From Planctomycetota bacterium (GTDB taxonomy: Bacteria; Planctomycetota; Planctomycetia; Gemmatales; Gemmataceae), in assembly GCA_003671255.1 (NCBI GenBank), contig QWPF01000022.1, forward strand, positions 1-32,202: a stretch of DNA of 32,202 bases, in the 5' to 3' direction. Below the pieces are notes generated by a model. That model had not been told where the DNA came from, did not search any database, and saw only the letters and a list, made by a program, of their open reading frames with translations. Each line of letters begins with the position of its first letter. Position 1 is the first letter of the stretch. Shown here in pieces: positions 1 through 8,480 of this stretch. The position numbers and the translations under genes were made by a program.

Positions 1-1943
1 TTCGCACGTGGGGATTCTGCATTGATGTTTTTAAGGTTGTGATGCTTGGCGCCAGTGACGGTGATGACTTTAGAGTTTCCGCTGCGCCTGTTGGGCGGGC
101 CATCGATGGTGATTTTGCCCGAAAGATATTTGCCAGTGAGGCTGTTTTTGTTGGCGACAATGTCATCATAAGAACCTGTTGCGACAATTTCTCCTCCGCG
201 GATACCCGGGCCCGGGCCGAAGTCGACAATAAAATCAGCAGCCCGCATGGTATCTTCATCATGCTCGACCACGATAACGGTATTACCAAAATCGCGCAGT
301 CGTTTCAGGCTTTCGATAAGCCGTTCGTTGTCTCTGGGATGCAATCCAATGCTGGGTTCATCAAGGATATAAAGAACGCCCACAAGGCCGCAGCCAATTT
401 GGCCAGCTAATCTTATGCGCTGAGCCTCGCCGCCAGAAAGCGTAGGTGCAGATCGTTCAAGAGAAAGATAATGAAGGCCGAGGTTTAAAAGGAACCCGAT
501 TCTTCCACGAAGTTCTTTAAGAACTTCATCAGCAATGAGAGCGTGAATGGGAGAGATTTTTTTTGCGAGTACGCCATTGATTGGATCAAGCCATTCAGCA
601 AGTTCTGAAACAGGAAGAGAACAAAGATCGACAAGAGACTTGCCTGCAATTTTAACAAAGCGTGCCTGAGGGTTTAAGCGTTGGCCATGGCAGGCTGAGC
701 ATTTCATAACGCGCATGTATTTTTCGAGTTGATACTTTCTGGGCCCTGCAGCGGTTTTCTTGAAGCTTACCTGTAGCTGGGGCACAACTCCCTCCCAGAT
801 TCCACCATGCTTCCAAACCCCACCGCCACGCATCTTCCATTCGTAAACGATATGAGTATCGCCACTACCAAAGAGAAGCCAATCCTGATGCTGTTTAGGT
901 AAATCTTTCCAAGCAGCTTTGGGGTCGATGCCAAGGGTGTTAACCACGCCTGCATAAATATGCTTGCGCCAGCGACCCATTGCGGGAACTTTCCCAAGAA
1001 TTGCAATTGCACCCTGATAAAAACTTAAGGAAGGATCGGGCACCATCAAATCGGGATCAAAACTATAGGAAATACCCAGGCCATCACATTGCATGCACAT
1101 ACCATGAGGGCTATTAAAGCTGAATAACTGAGGGGAGGGAGGCTCCACACTTTTATTGCATTGTAAACAAGCGTAATGCGAAGAAAGCAAAATGTCGTCG
1201 TAGGTGCCATCTTCTTTTTCGATAGCAACAATAAGGGAGCCTTTGGACTGTTGAAGTGCTTGTTCAACCGCCTCTGCGAGCCTGGAACGCAAATCATCAT
1301 CAATTTTCAGCCTGTCGATAACTACTTCGATATCGTGTTTGATTTTGCGATCAAGCTTGATGTCTTCACCCAATCGAAAGACTTTCTTATCAGCCCTTGC
1401 ACGAACAAACCCTTTGCGCTGAAGATCTTCGAAAAGATCTTTGTACTCGCCTTTTTGGCCACGAATCAAAGGAGCAAGAACAAGGAATTTAGTTCCTTTG
1501 GGTAGAACTAAGATTTGCGCCAGAATTTGTTCTTTGGATTGCGCAGTGATGGGTTTGCCACAATCTGGGCAATGCCCAAGTCCAATCCTTGCAAAAAGAA
1601 CGCGGAGGTAATCATGAATCTCGGTGATGGTGCCAACAGTGCTTCTGGGATTTCTGCCTGCGGATTTTTGCTGAATGCTGATCGTGGGGGATAATCCCGA
1701 AAGGAAATCAACATCGGGTTTCTGGAGTTGACCCAGAAATTGCCTCGCATAGCTCGATAAAGATTCTACATAACGCCTTTGGCCTTCAGCGTATAGGGTG
1801 TCAAAGGCTAGCGAACTTTTGCCCGATCCACTGACCCCCGTAAAAACGATCAGTTGATTTCTAGGGAGAACCAAACTGATATCTCGGAGGTTGTGCTCTC
1901 GTGCCCCTCGAACCACAATCGATTGAGTATCTTCAGATTTCAT
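1..1943 (-). CDS. uvrA: Excinuclease ABC subunit A (UvrA), 3' end outside window
   Basis: Damage-recognition ATPase of nucleotide excision repair, cytoplasmic, partner of UvrB. Translating leftward from the ATG at 1943 gives 647 codons with no stop, so the gene runs off the left edge. Visible: first Walker A (GVSGSGKSS, about residues 36-44), a CPDCGKP zinc-type motif, a second pair of CxxC motifs (CLQC...CMQC) as in the UvrA zinc finger, the ABC signature LSGGEAQRIRLA and Walker B ILDEPSIGLHPRD of the split first nucleotide-binding domain, then the start of the second ABC half (VTGAKHHNLKNI). The second Walker A is not reached; UvrA is usually about 940-950 residues, so about a third is missing through the window boundary, not through mutation. 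The start codon is preceded by GGGAA. The family identification is firm. Confidence 0.97.
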   Translation of the reverse strand, partial: MKSEDTQSIVVRGAREHNLRDISLVLPRNQLIVFTGVSGSGKSSLAFDTLYAEGQRRYVESLSSYARQFLGQLQKPDVDFLSGLSPTISIQQKSAGRNPRSTVGTITEIHDYLRVLFARIGLGHCPDCGKPITAQSKEQILAQILVLPKGTKFLVLAPLIRGQKGEYKDLFEDLQRKGFVRARADKKVFRLGEDIKLDRKIKHDIEVVIDRLKIDDDLRSRLAEAVEQALQQSKGSLIVAIEKEDGTYDDILLSSHYACLQCNKSVEPPSPQLFSFNSPHGMCMQCDGLGISYSFDPDLMVPDPSLSFYQGAIAILGKVPAMGRWRKHIYAGVVNTLGIDPKAAWKDLPKQHQDWLLFGSGDTHIVYEWKMRGGGVWKHGGIWEGVVPQLQVSFKKTAAGPRKYQLEKYMRVMKCSACHGQRLNPQARFVKIAGKSLVDLCSLPVSELAEWLDPINGVLAKKISPIHALIADEVLKELRGRIGFLLNLGLHYLSLERSAPTLSGGEAQRIRLAGQIGCGLVGVLYILDEPSIGLHPRDNERLIESLKRLRDFGNTVIVVEHDEDTMRAADFIVDFGPGPGIRGGEIVATGSYDDIVANKNSLTGKYLSGKITIDGPPNRRSGNSKVITVTGAKHHNLKNINAESPRA

Positions 1944-2002
1944 AATTCCCATCAACCTTGGAGGTTTACCGTAGTTCGGTTGTCGCGTTGCAGATAGAAT
2001 TG

Positions 2003-2008
2003 ATTATA
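2003..2008 (-). promoter_or_regulatory. Possible -10 element of uvrA
   Basis: On the minus strand this reads TATAAT, a perfect sigma70-type -10 hexamer, about 60 nt upstream of the uvrA ATG. No convincing -35 was found: the nearest TTG-type hexamer (TTGGGA) lies 20 nt upstream, which is too far. Inference from a single element only. Confidence 0.3.
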
Positions 2009-2158
2009 AGAGAATCGGGTGGTGTATTTCCCAATCCAAGTTTAACAATTAATATAAAAAGCATGAAGTTGCTGGTAAGGCGCCCCAAGAAAACTTGTAT
2101 TAAAGCTTAGTAAAGGGAACCTTTTGCAACTAATTGCGTCTAACTAACTAGGGTTAAA

Positions 2159-2734
2159 GTGAATTCCTTAGATGACAACACTCTGATTCGATTGGTGCTA
2201 GAAGGTAATACTTCGGCCTTTGATGTCATCGTAAGGCGTTACAATACAAAGGTTTACAGCTTAGCGTTTAGGCTTTTGAATAGTGTTGAAGATGCCGAAG
2301 ATGTGGCTCAAGATACTTTTTCGCAAGCATTTAAAGCACTGGGTAGTTTTCGGGGTACTGCAAAATTTTATACTTGGCTTTTTAGGATTACCTATAACCT
2401 TGCGATAAGTCAAAGACGAAAACGCAAGCCCGCCTTGTCCCTAAATAGTCAGACCGATAGCCAGGGTGAGATAACTTTGCCCTCAGATGATGCGAGTCCC
2501 ATGAAAAACATGGAAGACGAAGAGGGTAAATCCTTGATGGATAAAGCCCTTGGGATGCTTTCGCTGGATCATAGGGCAGGGTTGGTGTTAAAGGAAATAG
2601 AAGGTTTTTCCTACGAAGAGATTGCTTTATCGCTTGGTGTGCCTGTTGGAACGGTTAGAAGCCGTTTGCACAGAGCCAGGCTTGAATTAAGGGCAATCTT
2701 GGAAAAGCTAGATAAGGAAAGAGGTGATTTATGA
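2159..2734 (+). CDS. ECF (sigma-70 family, RpoE/SigW-like) RNA polymerase sigma factor
   Basis: 191-residue extracytoplasmic-function sigma factor that would direct RNA polymerase to a stress or envelope regulon. Region 2 spans about residues 20-90, with the typical AEDVAQDTF core-binding segment and a FYTWLFRITYNLAISQRRKRK-like -10 recognition part. Region 4 (about 130-182) has the helix-turn-helix YEEIALSLGVPVGTVRSRLHRAR. The start is GTG at 2159: an in-frame stop at 2141-2143 leaves no better upstream start, and no strong ribosome binding site is seen. It overlaps the next gene by 4 nt (ATGA), so the pair is translationally coupled, the usual arrangement of an ECF sigma factor with its membrane anti-sigma factor. 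The ECF subgroup cannot be fixed by eye. Confidence 0.95.
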   Translation: MNSLDDNTLIRLVLEGNTSAFDVIVRRYNTKVYSLAFRLLNSVEDAEDVAQDTFSQAFKALGSFRGTAKFYTWLFRITYNLAISQRRKRKPALSLNSQTDSQGEITLPSDDASPMKNMEDEEGKSLMDKALGMLSLDHRAGLVLKEIEGFSYEEIALSLGVPVGTVRSRLHRARLELRAILEKLDKERGDL

Positions 2735-4041
2735 AAAAACATGATCTGAAGCTGCTGACATCCTATGTAGATGGCGAACTTCATGCAAGCATGAAGAGTG
2801 AATTGAATGATTTATTGCAAAACTCTTCCGAAGCTCGGGAATTATTGCGCTTATTGAAACAAGATGCCTTAATGATTCGCAATCAGGTTCCAATGGAATG
2901 CAGTTATGAACTGACGCAAAAAATTCTCGCTAAAATCAAGGTGAGGTCATTGTCTCGGATCGGCCACTTAAACAAACGCGATGATTTGATGATGAGGCCT
3001 TGGTTCTCGCTAGTTGCGGTGGCTGCGATTCTTGCTGTTACCACTTTTATATCTTTTTACGCAGTTAATGCCTTTCTTGGTGTACAAGCAAATGATTTAG
3101 AAAAAGCTAAACGATCTCTTTCGCTTAGTCAGAATAATGAAACCCGGGAAAAGAAGTTGTCTGCTAATCTGAACGCACTTGAGAACTCTGAGAAAACGGA
3201 TCAGATTGCAATGCTTGAGAAGCAAAATGTTCTCCCTGTATCGCCTGAGATAAATAAAGATAATGAGAAATCTGTAAAGATAAATCCACCTTTAGAAACT
3301 GATAAAGTTCCTTTTGCCACAGGCACGCAGGGTAAAGAATTGCTCGCTGCACCTGCAAATGAAGCTTTTAATTTGATCCGTGTCGATGCGCCTCTCCCTT
3401 GGGTGTTGCGTAAGAAAGAAGTATCAGGCGAAGTATCAGGTAAGATGCTCGCAAAAGTTATAAACAATGAAACAAGATTAAAAATAGAGCTTTCTTGCAA
3501 GGATAACGCTGCTGCATTCGCTCAACTTAAAATGAATCTTTCCAAGATGGGGTATTTTGTTTATTCGGATGTAAACACCCTCATGCGTTTAAAAAACAAA
3601 AATGATAAGTCGCCTGTTAATTACATGGTGTACCTAGAGAACGCAAATGCAAATGATCTTGCGCGTTTGTTGGGTCAAGAAAAACCCGCACAAAGCAAGG
3701 AAGCTGCAAAAGTGGCAGCAACAACTTCCTTCTGGGAAGCTTTGGTGCTTTCTAAAATATCAACGAATGATCGTAAAACAATGAAATCCGTGCTAGGTTT
3801 TGAACCAGCAGAGCAGGGCGGTTCGTTTACCAATGCCACCCCACCAAATGAAACTCCCGAGTCTGCTAAGGGAGATTCCTTGCAATCATTGAAAAAGAAT
3901 AAGAGTTCAGCCTTGGCGGTATCTTTTCCAGCAGCACAAAATTTGGTCAACAGCGCTGAAGTAAAGCAATACCTCGAAGCTACCAAATCCAGCAGTCTTA
4001 GTGGTATCAAAGTGCTTATTGTTTTAAGGACAGATAATTAA
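2731..4041 (+). CDS. Putative membrane-anchored anti-sigma factor
   Basis: 436 residues. The N-terminal cytoplasmic part (about 1-88) contains LTSYVDGEL, the usual opening of anti-sigma domains, but lacks the HxxxCxxC zinc motif of ZAS domains. One transmembrane helix lies at about 91-118 (rich in V, A, F). The remaining 315 or so residues are predicted outside the cytoplasm, contain low-complexity charged stretches and no domain I recognise. The start ATG lies inside the sigma-factor stop (ATGA), which is the main reason for the functional call. A 12-bp tandem duplication (3418-3429 and 3430-3441) encodes EVSGEVSG. The 3' end overlaps the convergent hydrolase gene by 4 nt. Role as sensor and inhibitor of the upstream sigma factor is inference from position and topology. 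Confidence 0.8.
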   Translation: MKKHDLKLLTSYVDGELHASMKSELNDLLQNSSEARELLRLLKQDALMIRNQVPMECSYELTQKILAKIKVRSLSRIGHLNKRDDLMMRPWFSLVAVAAILAVTTFISFYAVNAFLGVQANDLEKAKRSLSLSQNNETREKKLSANLNALENSEKTDQIAMLEKQNVLPVSPEINKDNEKSVKINPPLETDKVPFATGTQGKELLAAPANEAFNLIRVDAPLPWVLRKKEVSGEVSGKMLAKVINNETRLKIELSCKDNAAAFAQLKMNLSKMGYFVYSDVNTLMRLKNKNDKSPVNYMVYLENANANDLARLLGQEKPAQSKEAAKVAATTSFWEALVLSKISTNDRKTMKSVLGFEPAEQGGSFTNATPPNETPESAKGDSLQSLKKNKSSALAVSFPAAQNLVNSAEVKQYLEATKSSSLSGIKVLIVLRTDN

Positions 4042-4808
4042 GGTATTACACTCGTAATTTGAGTTTGTGGATTGTTGAAAAGAAGTGGCAGTACTTTCTT
4101 ATCCATGTAGGGTTGACCATAGGCTCCATAATGGCCACCATTATTTCCAATCGCAGCATCTTCAGTCTTCCAGGCATACTGCTTAAGTTTTGTAGCTACG
4201 AGCAATTCTTCTTCGCGGTTTCTTGTAGCAGGAATAAACCCATATCTTCCCGCTGCATTTTGTGTTTTTCTCAGATCAGCAGTTTTTGTAAATCTTAAAA
4301 TTGGTCCAAGAATAAAGGTGTCTTCATGACTGTAAAACACATGAACACTATCTTTCACCGCTGCAATTGCAGGAATGATTGGGTAATCCTTCGATACCGA
4401 GGGCGCCAAAAGAATCAACCGTTCAATGCTGTTTTCGTTCAACAGCGAAACGCCTGCAAGTGCAACCGAAGTGCCTGCACTGTGCGCCAGAATAGTGATT
4501 TCAATATCGGGATTTCTGCTTTGAATTCTTCGAATAGAAGTTGCGAGCATCTCACCATGCTCAGAAATATGTGGTAGATCTGTTTGATCTGCAATAATTC
4601 TTAAGTACCCGTGTGACCAATGGAACCGCTGTAATTCCATATTAGGTGGTAAAAGATTAGGGGAATTTTCAAAAACCTTGGCAACGGCTTGGAAATCGCC
4701 CGCACCTTCTATAAGTATCAGCAACTTCTTTTTAGCAGGCATGCTAAACGAAAATTGTGAACAGATTGCGGTTAGCCCAAGGGAGAGAATGTTTCGACGG
4801 CTAAGCAT
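4038..4808 (-). CDS. Secreted alpha/beta hydrolase-like protein
   Basis: 256 residues. The N-terminus MLSRRNILSLG... resembles a short Tat-type or Sec signal (RR followed by a hydrophobic stretch, about 1-24). The mature part looks like an alpha/beta hydrolase or lipase fold: a strand followed by the nucleophile elbow A-H-S-A-G (Ser110), a later HED segment (acid candidate near 162-163) and NNGGHYG near the C-terminus (His candidate). The exact enzyme class is not recognisable. The start ATG at 4808 has GAGG about 10 nt upstream. The gene is convergent with the anti-sigma gene (4-nt overlap) and divergent from the VIT/VWA gene, so it is probably transcribed alone. Substrate unknown. Confidence 0.7.
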   Translation of the reverse strand: MLSRRNILSLGLTAICSQFSFSMPAKKKLLILIEGAGDFQAVAKVFENSPNLLPPNMELQRFHWSHGYLRIIADQTDLPHISEHGEMLATSIRRIQSRNPDIEITILAHSAGTSVALAGVSLLNENSIERLILLAPSVSKDYPIIPAIAAVKDSVHVFYSHEDTFILGPILRFTKTADLRKTQNAAGRYGFIPATRNREEELLVATKLKQYAWKTEDAAIGNNGGHYGAYGQPYMDKKVLPLLFNNPQTQITSVIP

Positions 4809-5062
4809 TGTTTAAAAACCTCGTGCCAAGATACTTCCTATTTAATCGCTCTTATTGGCTTTTAACCTTAGTTTGAAAGGGGGGATGACTACTACAAATT
4901 TAGTCACAGCCCTAATGCATCGCTAAAGGTTTAGCCATATTGCCCAGATTTTTAAAGATGGGAACAATGGGCTGGTATTTGGCCTTTATTTTTTCAATCT
5001 CTTCAATGCTCTACCTCGTCTTAATTTTAGAACCAATACTAATTTAATTTCATGGGTGCATC
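4809..5062. other. Divergent intergenic region with small dyad
   Basis: 254 nt separating the leftward hydrolase gene and the rightward VIT/VWA gene, so promoters for both should lie here. The only structure I see is the dyad GCTAAA-gg-TTTAGC at 4922-4935, which could be an operator; its loop of 2 nt is too short for an RNA hairpin without opening base pairs. No tRNA or small ORF with a ribosome binding site was found. Confidence 0.3.
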
Positions 5063-7450
5063 ATGTTAAACAAATTTGCAATCATTCTCACCTTGGCAAT
5101 GCTCATTAATCCCAATGCTTTATTTGCCAGGGGCATCTTAATTCCGGAAGACAAGCGAATTGCACCCCTGATTCTCGTCAAACAAATTGTGGACTTTAAA
5201 ATAGAAGATCAAATTGCAGAAACCATGGTTGAGCAGGTTTTTTACAACCATAGTGATCGGCCTTTGGAAGCTACCTATATATTTCCAGTTCCCAAAGGTG
5301 CATCGGTAAACAAATTCACCATGTGGGTGGATGGCAAAGAAACCAAAGGAGAATTGTTGGAAGCGGATAAAGCCCGCGAAATTTACACTAGCATTGTGCG
5401 CAGAATACAAGACCCAGGCTTGCTCGAGTATATGGAAAATAATCTGCTAAGAATGCGAGTTTTTCCAGTTCCTGCCCGAGGCAATCAGCGTGTTTCGGTT
5501 TCGTATACTTCTGTCGTTCCCAAAGAAGGCGATCTTATGGAGTTTGTTTTTCCGTTAAAAGGTGAAATGCGGTCTAATCAGGTCGCCCAAGAGTTCTCCC
5601 TCTCAGGGACCATCAAATCCCAGCATGGTATTGCCAATACTTACAGTCCCACCCACGATATTAATACGCAGCGTAAATCCGACAAAGAAGTTTCACTCAG
5701 TTTGAACAAAGCCGGACTTATGGGAGACAAGGATTTTCAACTTTTTTATTCATTCTCTGACAAAGCTGTAGGCATGAGTATGCTTACTCACCGCCCCATA
5801 GCTTCCGAAGAAGGTTATTTTTCCTTGATGATCAATCCTTCGATGAAGGGAAACAAGGCAAAGCCTATGCCCAGAGATTTTGTTTTTGTCATGGATACAT
5901 CTGGAAGTATGCGTGGTCCGAAAATGGAGCAGGCCAAAAAAGCATTGAAATACTGTATCAATAGCCTTGGTGAAAACGACCGTTTTTCAATGCTTAATTT
6001 TGCCACTAGTATCAGCCTGTTTCGAGATGAATTTGTTCCTGCCAACGAGGAATTTAAGAACATAGGAAGAAAATGGATCGAGGGATTAGATTCCACTGGC
6101 GGGACCGCGATCCGAGATGCCTTACTTGCGGCACTAGAAATTCGAGGCAATGATGCCTCTAGGCCGTTTGTAATTGTTTTCTTTACCGATGGAATGCCCA
6201 CTATTGGTGAAACTAATCCTGAAAAAATCACCCGTGATGTTCTTGCCAAGATTAAACCAAATACCCGGATATTTACTTTTGGTGTAGGTGATGATGTAAA
6301 CGCAACCATGCTTGATATGCTTGCGGAAAAAACAAAAGCTGCAACCACTTATGTTCGCCCTGCAGAAGATATCGAGATTAAATCCAGTGCCATGGTTTCG
6401 AAAATCAGCAACCCGGTTCTTGTAAACCTTTCCCTGACCTTTTCGCCCGACATACAAGTGCTAGATATCTATCCAACCAGCTTGCCTGACATTTTTGAGG
6501 GTAGCCAACTAATGGTGTTTGGGAAATATAAAGGGAAGGGCGGTTCAGCAATCAAATTGAGGGGCGATCTTGCCAATGAAAAGAAAGAATTTGTCTATGA
6601 ATATAACTTTCCCGAAAAGACTTCAGATTCCAAAAGCTTTGTCGAGCAATTGTGGGCACGAAGGAAAGTTGGATTTCTACTCGACCAGATTCGTGCCAAT
6701 GGTGAGAAAGGCGAGCTTGTGGATGAGGTTACCAAGCTTGCAAAGAAATATGGAATAACCACTCCCTACACAAGTTATTTAGTTGTTCCCGATCATGTTG
6801 CATACCCTATTCATAGGCCGGTTCCTGGTTATCCCACTCCCAAGCTTCCTGTTCCGTTTGGCTTGCTACCCTCATCGGGTGGTGATGGAAATCGCAAAGT
6901 TCTTGAATTTGCGCGTGAAAATCAAAGTAGACCGGGCCAACTTGCAGAGGGCAGGGCGACTGCTGCTGAAAAAGCTTTTGAGTTTGCTGGAATTGCAGGT
7001 GCGCCCGGTGCAGAGCAATTGAAAAAAGCCATGGATGCAAAGGGCGATCTCGATCGTGCCAAGGATGCGTTGCGAAGGAGGGATCAGAACGCTGTTCAAG
7101 GAGGGAAAATGGGGGTGGATCTATCGGTCCAAAACCAAAATTTTAGAGATCAGATTACTGTTTCTGAAACTGCAATTAAACAGATTTCAGGTCGAAGTAT
7201 GATCGAGGTAGGCGGGGTTTGGATTGACGAAGGGTTTCAAAAATCCATGCCCACAATGGTTATTCAGGCTCAAAGCGATGCATACTTCCGATTATTAGAA
7301 AAACAGCCCCAGTTAAGAAAACTATTTGGTCTGGGCAACTATTTGATTTGGGTAACCCCCGGAAATACCGCCTTGGTAATTGATACACAAGAAGGCAAAA
7401 ACACGATTTCTGATAAGGAAATTGAACAGATGTTTGCTCCAAACAAATAA
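5063..7450 (+). CDS. Secreted VIT and von Willebrand factor A domain protein
   Basis: 795 residues. Signal peptide about 1-22 (ends ALFARG). A VIT domain follows (about 30-150; EDQIAETMVEQVFYN, EATYIFPVPKGASV, EADKAREIYTSIVRR are typical). The VWA domain has an intact MIDAS metal site: D278-T-S280-G-S282, a central Thr in STGGTA and Asp376 in FFTDGMP. The remainder (about 440-795) holds a beta-rich segment, a Pro/Gly-rich linker (about 580-620), a charged Lys/Arg/Asp-rich stretch and a final folded part (ISGRSMIEVGGVWIDEGF) that I do not recognise. Family members in Gram-negative bacteria resemble inter-alpha-trypsin inhibitor heavy chains and are thought to mediate protein-protein contacts; the partner here is unknown. 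Followed by a clear terminator, so it is a single-gene or last-gene transcript. Confidence 0.9.
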   Translation: MLNKFAIILTLAMLINPNALFARGILIPEDKRIAPLILVKQIVDFKIEDQIAETMVEQVFYNHSDRPLEATYIFPVPKGASVNKFTMWVDGKETKGELLEADKAREIYTSIVRRIQDPGLLEYMENNLLRMRVFPVPARGNQRVSVSYTSVVPKEGDLMEFVFPLKGEMRSNQVAQEFSLSGTIKSQHGIANTYSPTHDINTQRKSDKEVSLSLNKAGLMGDKDFQLFYSFSDKAVGMSMLTHRPIASEEGYFSLMINPSMKGNKAKPMPRDFVFVMDTSGSMRGPKMEQAKKALKYCINSLGENDRFSMLNFATSISLFRDEFVPANEEFKNIGRKWIEGLDSTGGTAIRDALLAALEIRGNDASRPFVIVFFTDGMPTIGETNPEKITRDVLAKIKPNTRIFTFGVGDDVNATMLDMLAEKTKAATTYVRPAEDIEIKSSAMVSKISNPVLVNLSLTFSPDIQVLDIYPTSLPDIFEGSQLMVFGKYKGKGGSAIKLRGDLANEKKEFVYEYNFPEKTSDSKSFVEQLWARRKVGFLLDQIRANGEKGELVDEVTKLAKKYGITTPYTSYLVVPDHVAYPIHRPVPGYPTPKLPVPFGLLPSSGGDGNRKVLEFARENQSRPGQLAEGRATAAEKAFEFAGIAGAPGAEQLKKAMDAKGDLDRAKDALRRRDQNAVQGGKMGVDLSVQNQNFRDQITVSETAIKQISGRSMIEVGGVWIDEGFQKSMPTMVIQAQSDAYFRLLEKQPQLRKLFGLGNYLIWVTPGNTALVIDTQEGKNTISDKEIEQMFAPNK

Positions 7451-7507
7451 CAGGCTTTGAGGGTGAAGATCAGAACTTTTGCTTGTTATCGAAATTTTCA
7501 TGGCCTT

Positions 7508-7551
7508 AATCTCTAGACTATGTTTAACATAGACTAGAGATTTTATTTTTT
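7508..7551 (+). terminator. Intrinsic terminator after VIT/VWA gene
   Basis: Stem AATCTCTAG-a-CTATG / CATAG-a-CTAGAGATT around loop TTTAA, with one A-A mismatch, followed by a T-rich run (TTATTTTTTT). Lies 58 nt after the VIT/VWA stop and 20 nt before the next start. Confidence 0.9.
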
Positions 7552-7571
7552 CCATCTTTGTGGAGATTGCC

Positions 7572-8459
7572 ATGAGTGATTTTGTAAGTAAGAATTCGCG
7601 TAGAGTATTTGTTAAGCAGGCATCCCTGGCTTTGCTTGGAACCAGCCTAGGCGCTCCTTCAATTTTAAAGGCGCAAGAGTTCTTGGGTAAAAAACAGCCC
7701 ACTCCGAAAATTATCTTGGGTGTTCAAACCTACACCTACAGAAACTTTGATCTCGAAACTGCCTTGAAAAAAATGAAGGAGCTTGGCGTTACTCAAGCTG
7801 AGTTTTATCAAAAGCACATTCCTGCAACCAGCACGCCAGAACAACTCAAGGCTATCTTGAACCTTTGCAAAGAATATGGCATTAAGCCAGTGGCCTTTGG
7901 CGTTCAAAGATTTACCAAAGATCATGATGCCAACAAAAAAATGTTTGATTTTGGCAAGGCTGTTGGCGTTACCGCTTTTAGTGCAGACCCTGATCCAGAT
8001 AGTTTTGAGAGCCTCGATAAACTTTGCGCTGAATATAAAATTGCTATCGCAATTCATCCCCATGGTCCCGCAGGCAAGGGGATGTTGCACCGTTGGTATA
8101 GTGCTGAATTAATCATGGCAGGGGTGAAAGACCACCACCCATTGATTGGTTCTTGTTTAGATACGGGTCACCTTATCCGATCTGCCCAATTGGGGAAAAA
8201 TCTTGACCCAGCAACTGAAGTTCGAACCATGGGTAAACGAAACTTTGGTATGCATCTTAAAGATCATGACAATAAAAAGAACACTGATGTGATTTTTGGT
8301 AAGGGTGTTTTGGATGTTGATTCGGTGCTCAAGGCATTAAGTGATGTTGGTTTTAGCGGTATGATAAGCATAGAATACGAAGCTAATCCTCAAGACCCAT
8401 CGCCAGATCTTAAGGCATGCATCGACATTTTTAACACGGCTGTTAAAAAGATTTCTTGA
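7572..8459 (+). CDS. Tat-exported sugar phosphate isomerase/epimerase-like TIM-barrel protein
   Basis: 295 residues. N-terminal Tat-type signal (NSRRVFVKQASLALLG, cleavage perhaps near LKAQE). The mature part is an AP-endonuclease-2/xylose-isomerase-like TIM barrel: metal-ligand candidates are the Glu of AEFYQKH, His of IAIHPHGP, Asp of CLDTGH, His of MHLKDHD and Glu of SIEYEAN, in the order expected for the family. Start chosen as ATG 7572 because GGAG sits 6-7 nt upstream; a GTG at 7560 in the same frame has no ribosome binding site and would overlap the end of the terminator region. It lies 21 nt upstream of the ferredoxin reductase-like gene. Substrate is not predictable; such exported family members are common in planctomycetes. 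Reaction type (isomerase or epimerase) is family inference. Confidence 0.88.
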   Translation: MSDFVSKNSRRVFVKQASLALLGTSLGAPSILKAQEFLGKKQPTPKIILGVQTYTYRNFDLETALKKMKELGVTQAEFYQKHIPATSTPEQLKAILNLCKEYGIKPVAFGVQRFTKDHDANKKMFDFGKAVGVTAFSADPDPDSFESLDKLCAEYKIAIAIHPHGPAGKGMLHRWYSAELIMAGVKDHHPLIGSCLDTGHLIRSAQLGKNLDPATEVRTMGKRNFGMHLKDHDNKKNTDVIFGKGVLDVDSVLKALSDVGFSGMISIEYEANPQDPSPDLKACIDIFNTAVKKIS

Positions 8460-8480
8460 TCAATTATTTGGGAAGAGAAT

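Noticed and set aside
39-410. Rightward 123-codon ORF over uvrA
   Set aside because: Antisense shadow of uvrA, whose motifs are continuous on the other strand.
3418-3441. 12-bp tandem duplication in the anti-sigma gene as a variable repeat
   Set aside because: Only two copies in a low-complexity linker; in frame and likely neutral.
7560-7571. GTG start extending the TIM-barrel protein by four codons
   Set aside because: No ribosome binding site upstream; ATG 7572 has GGAG at good distance.
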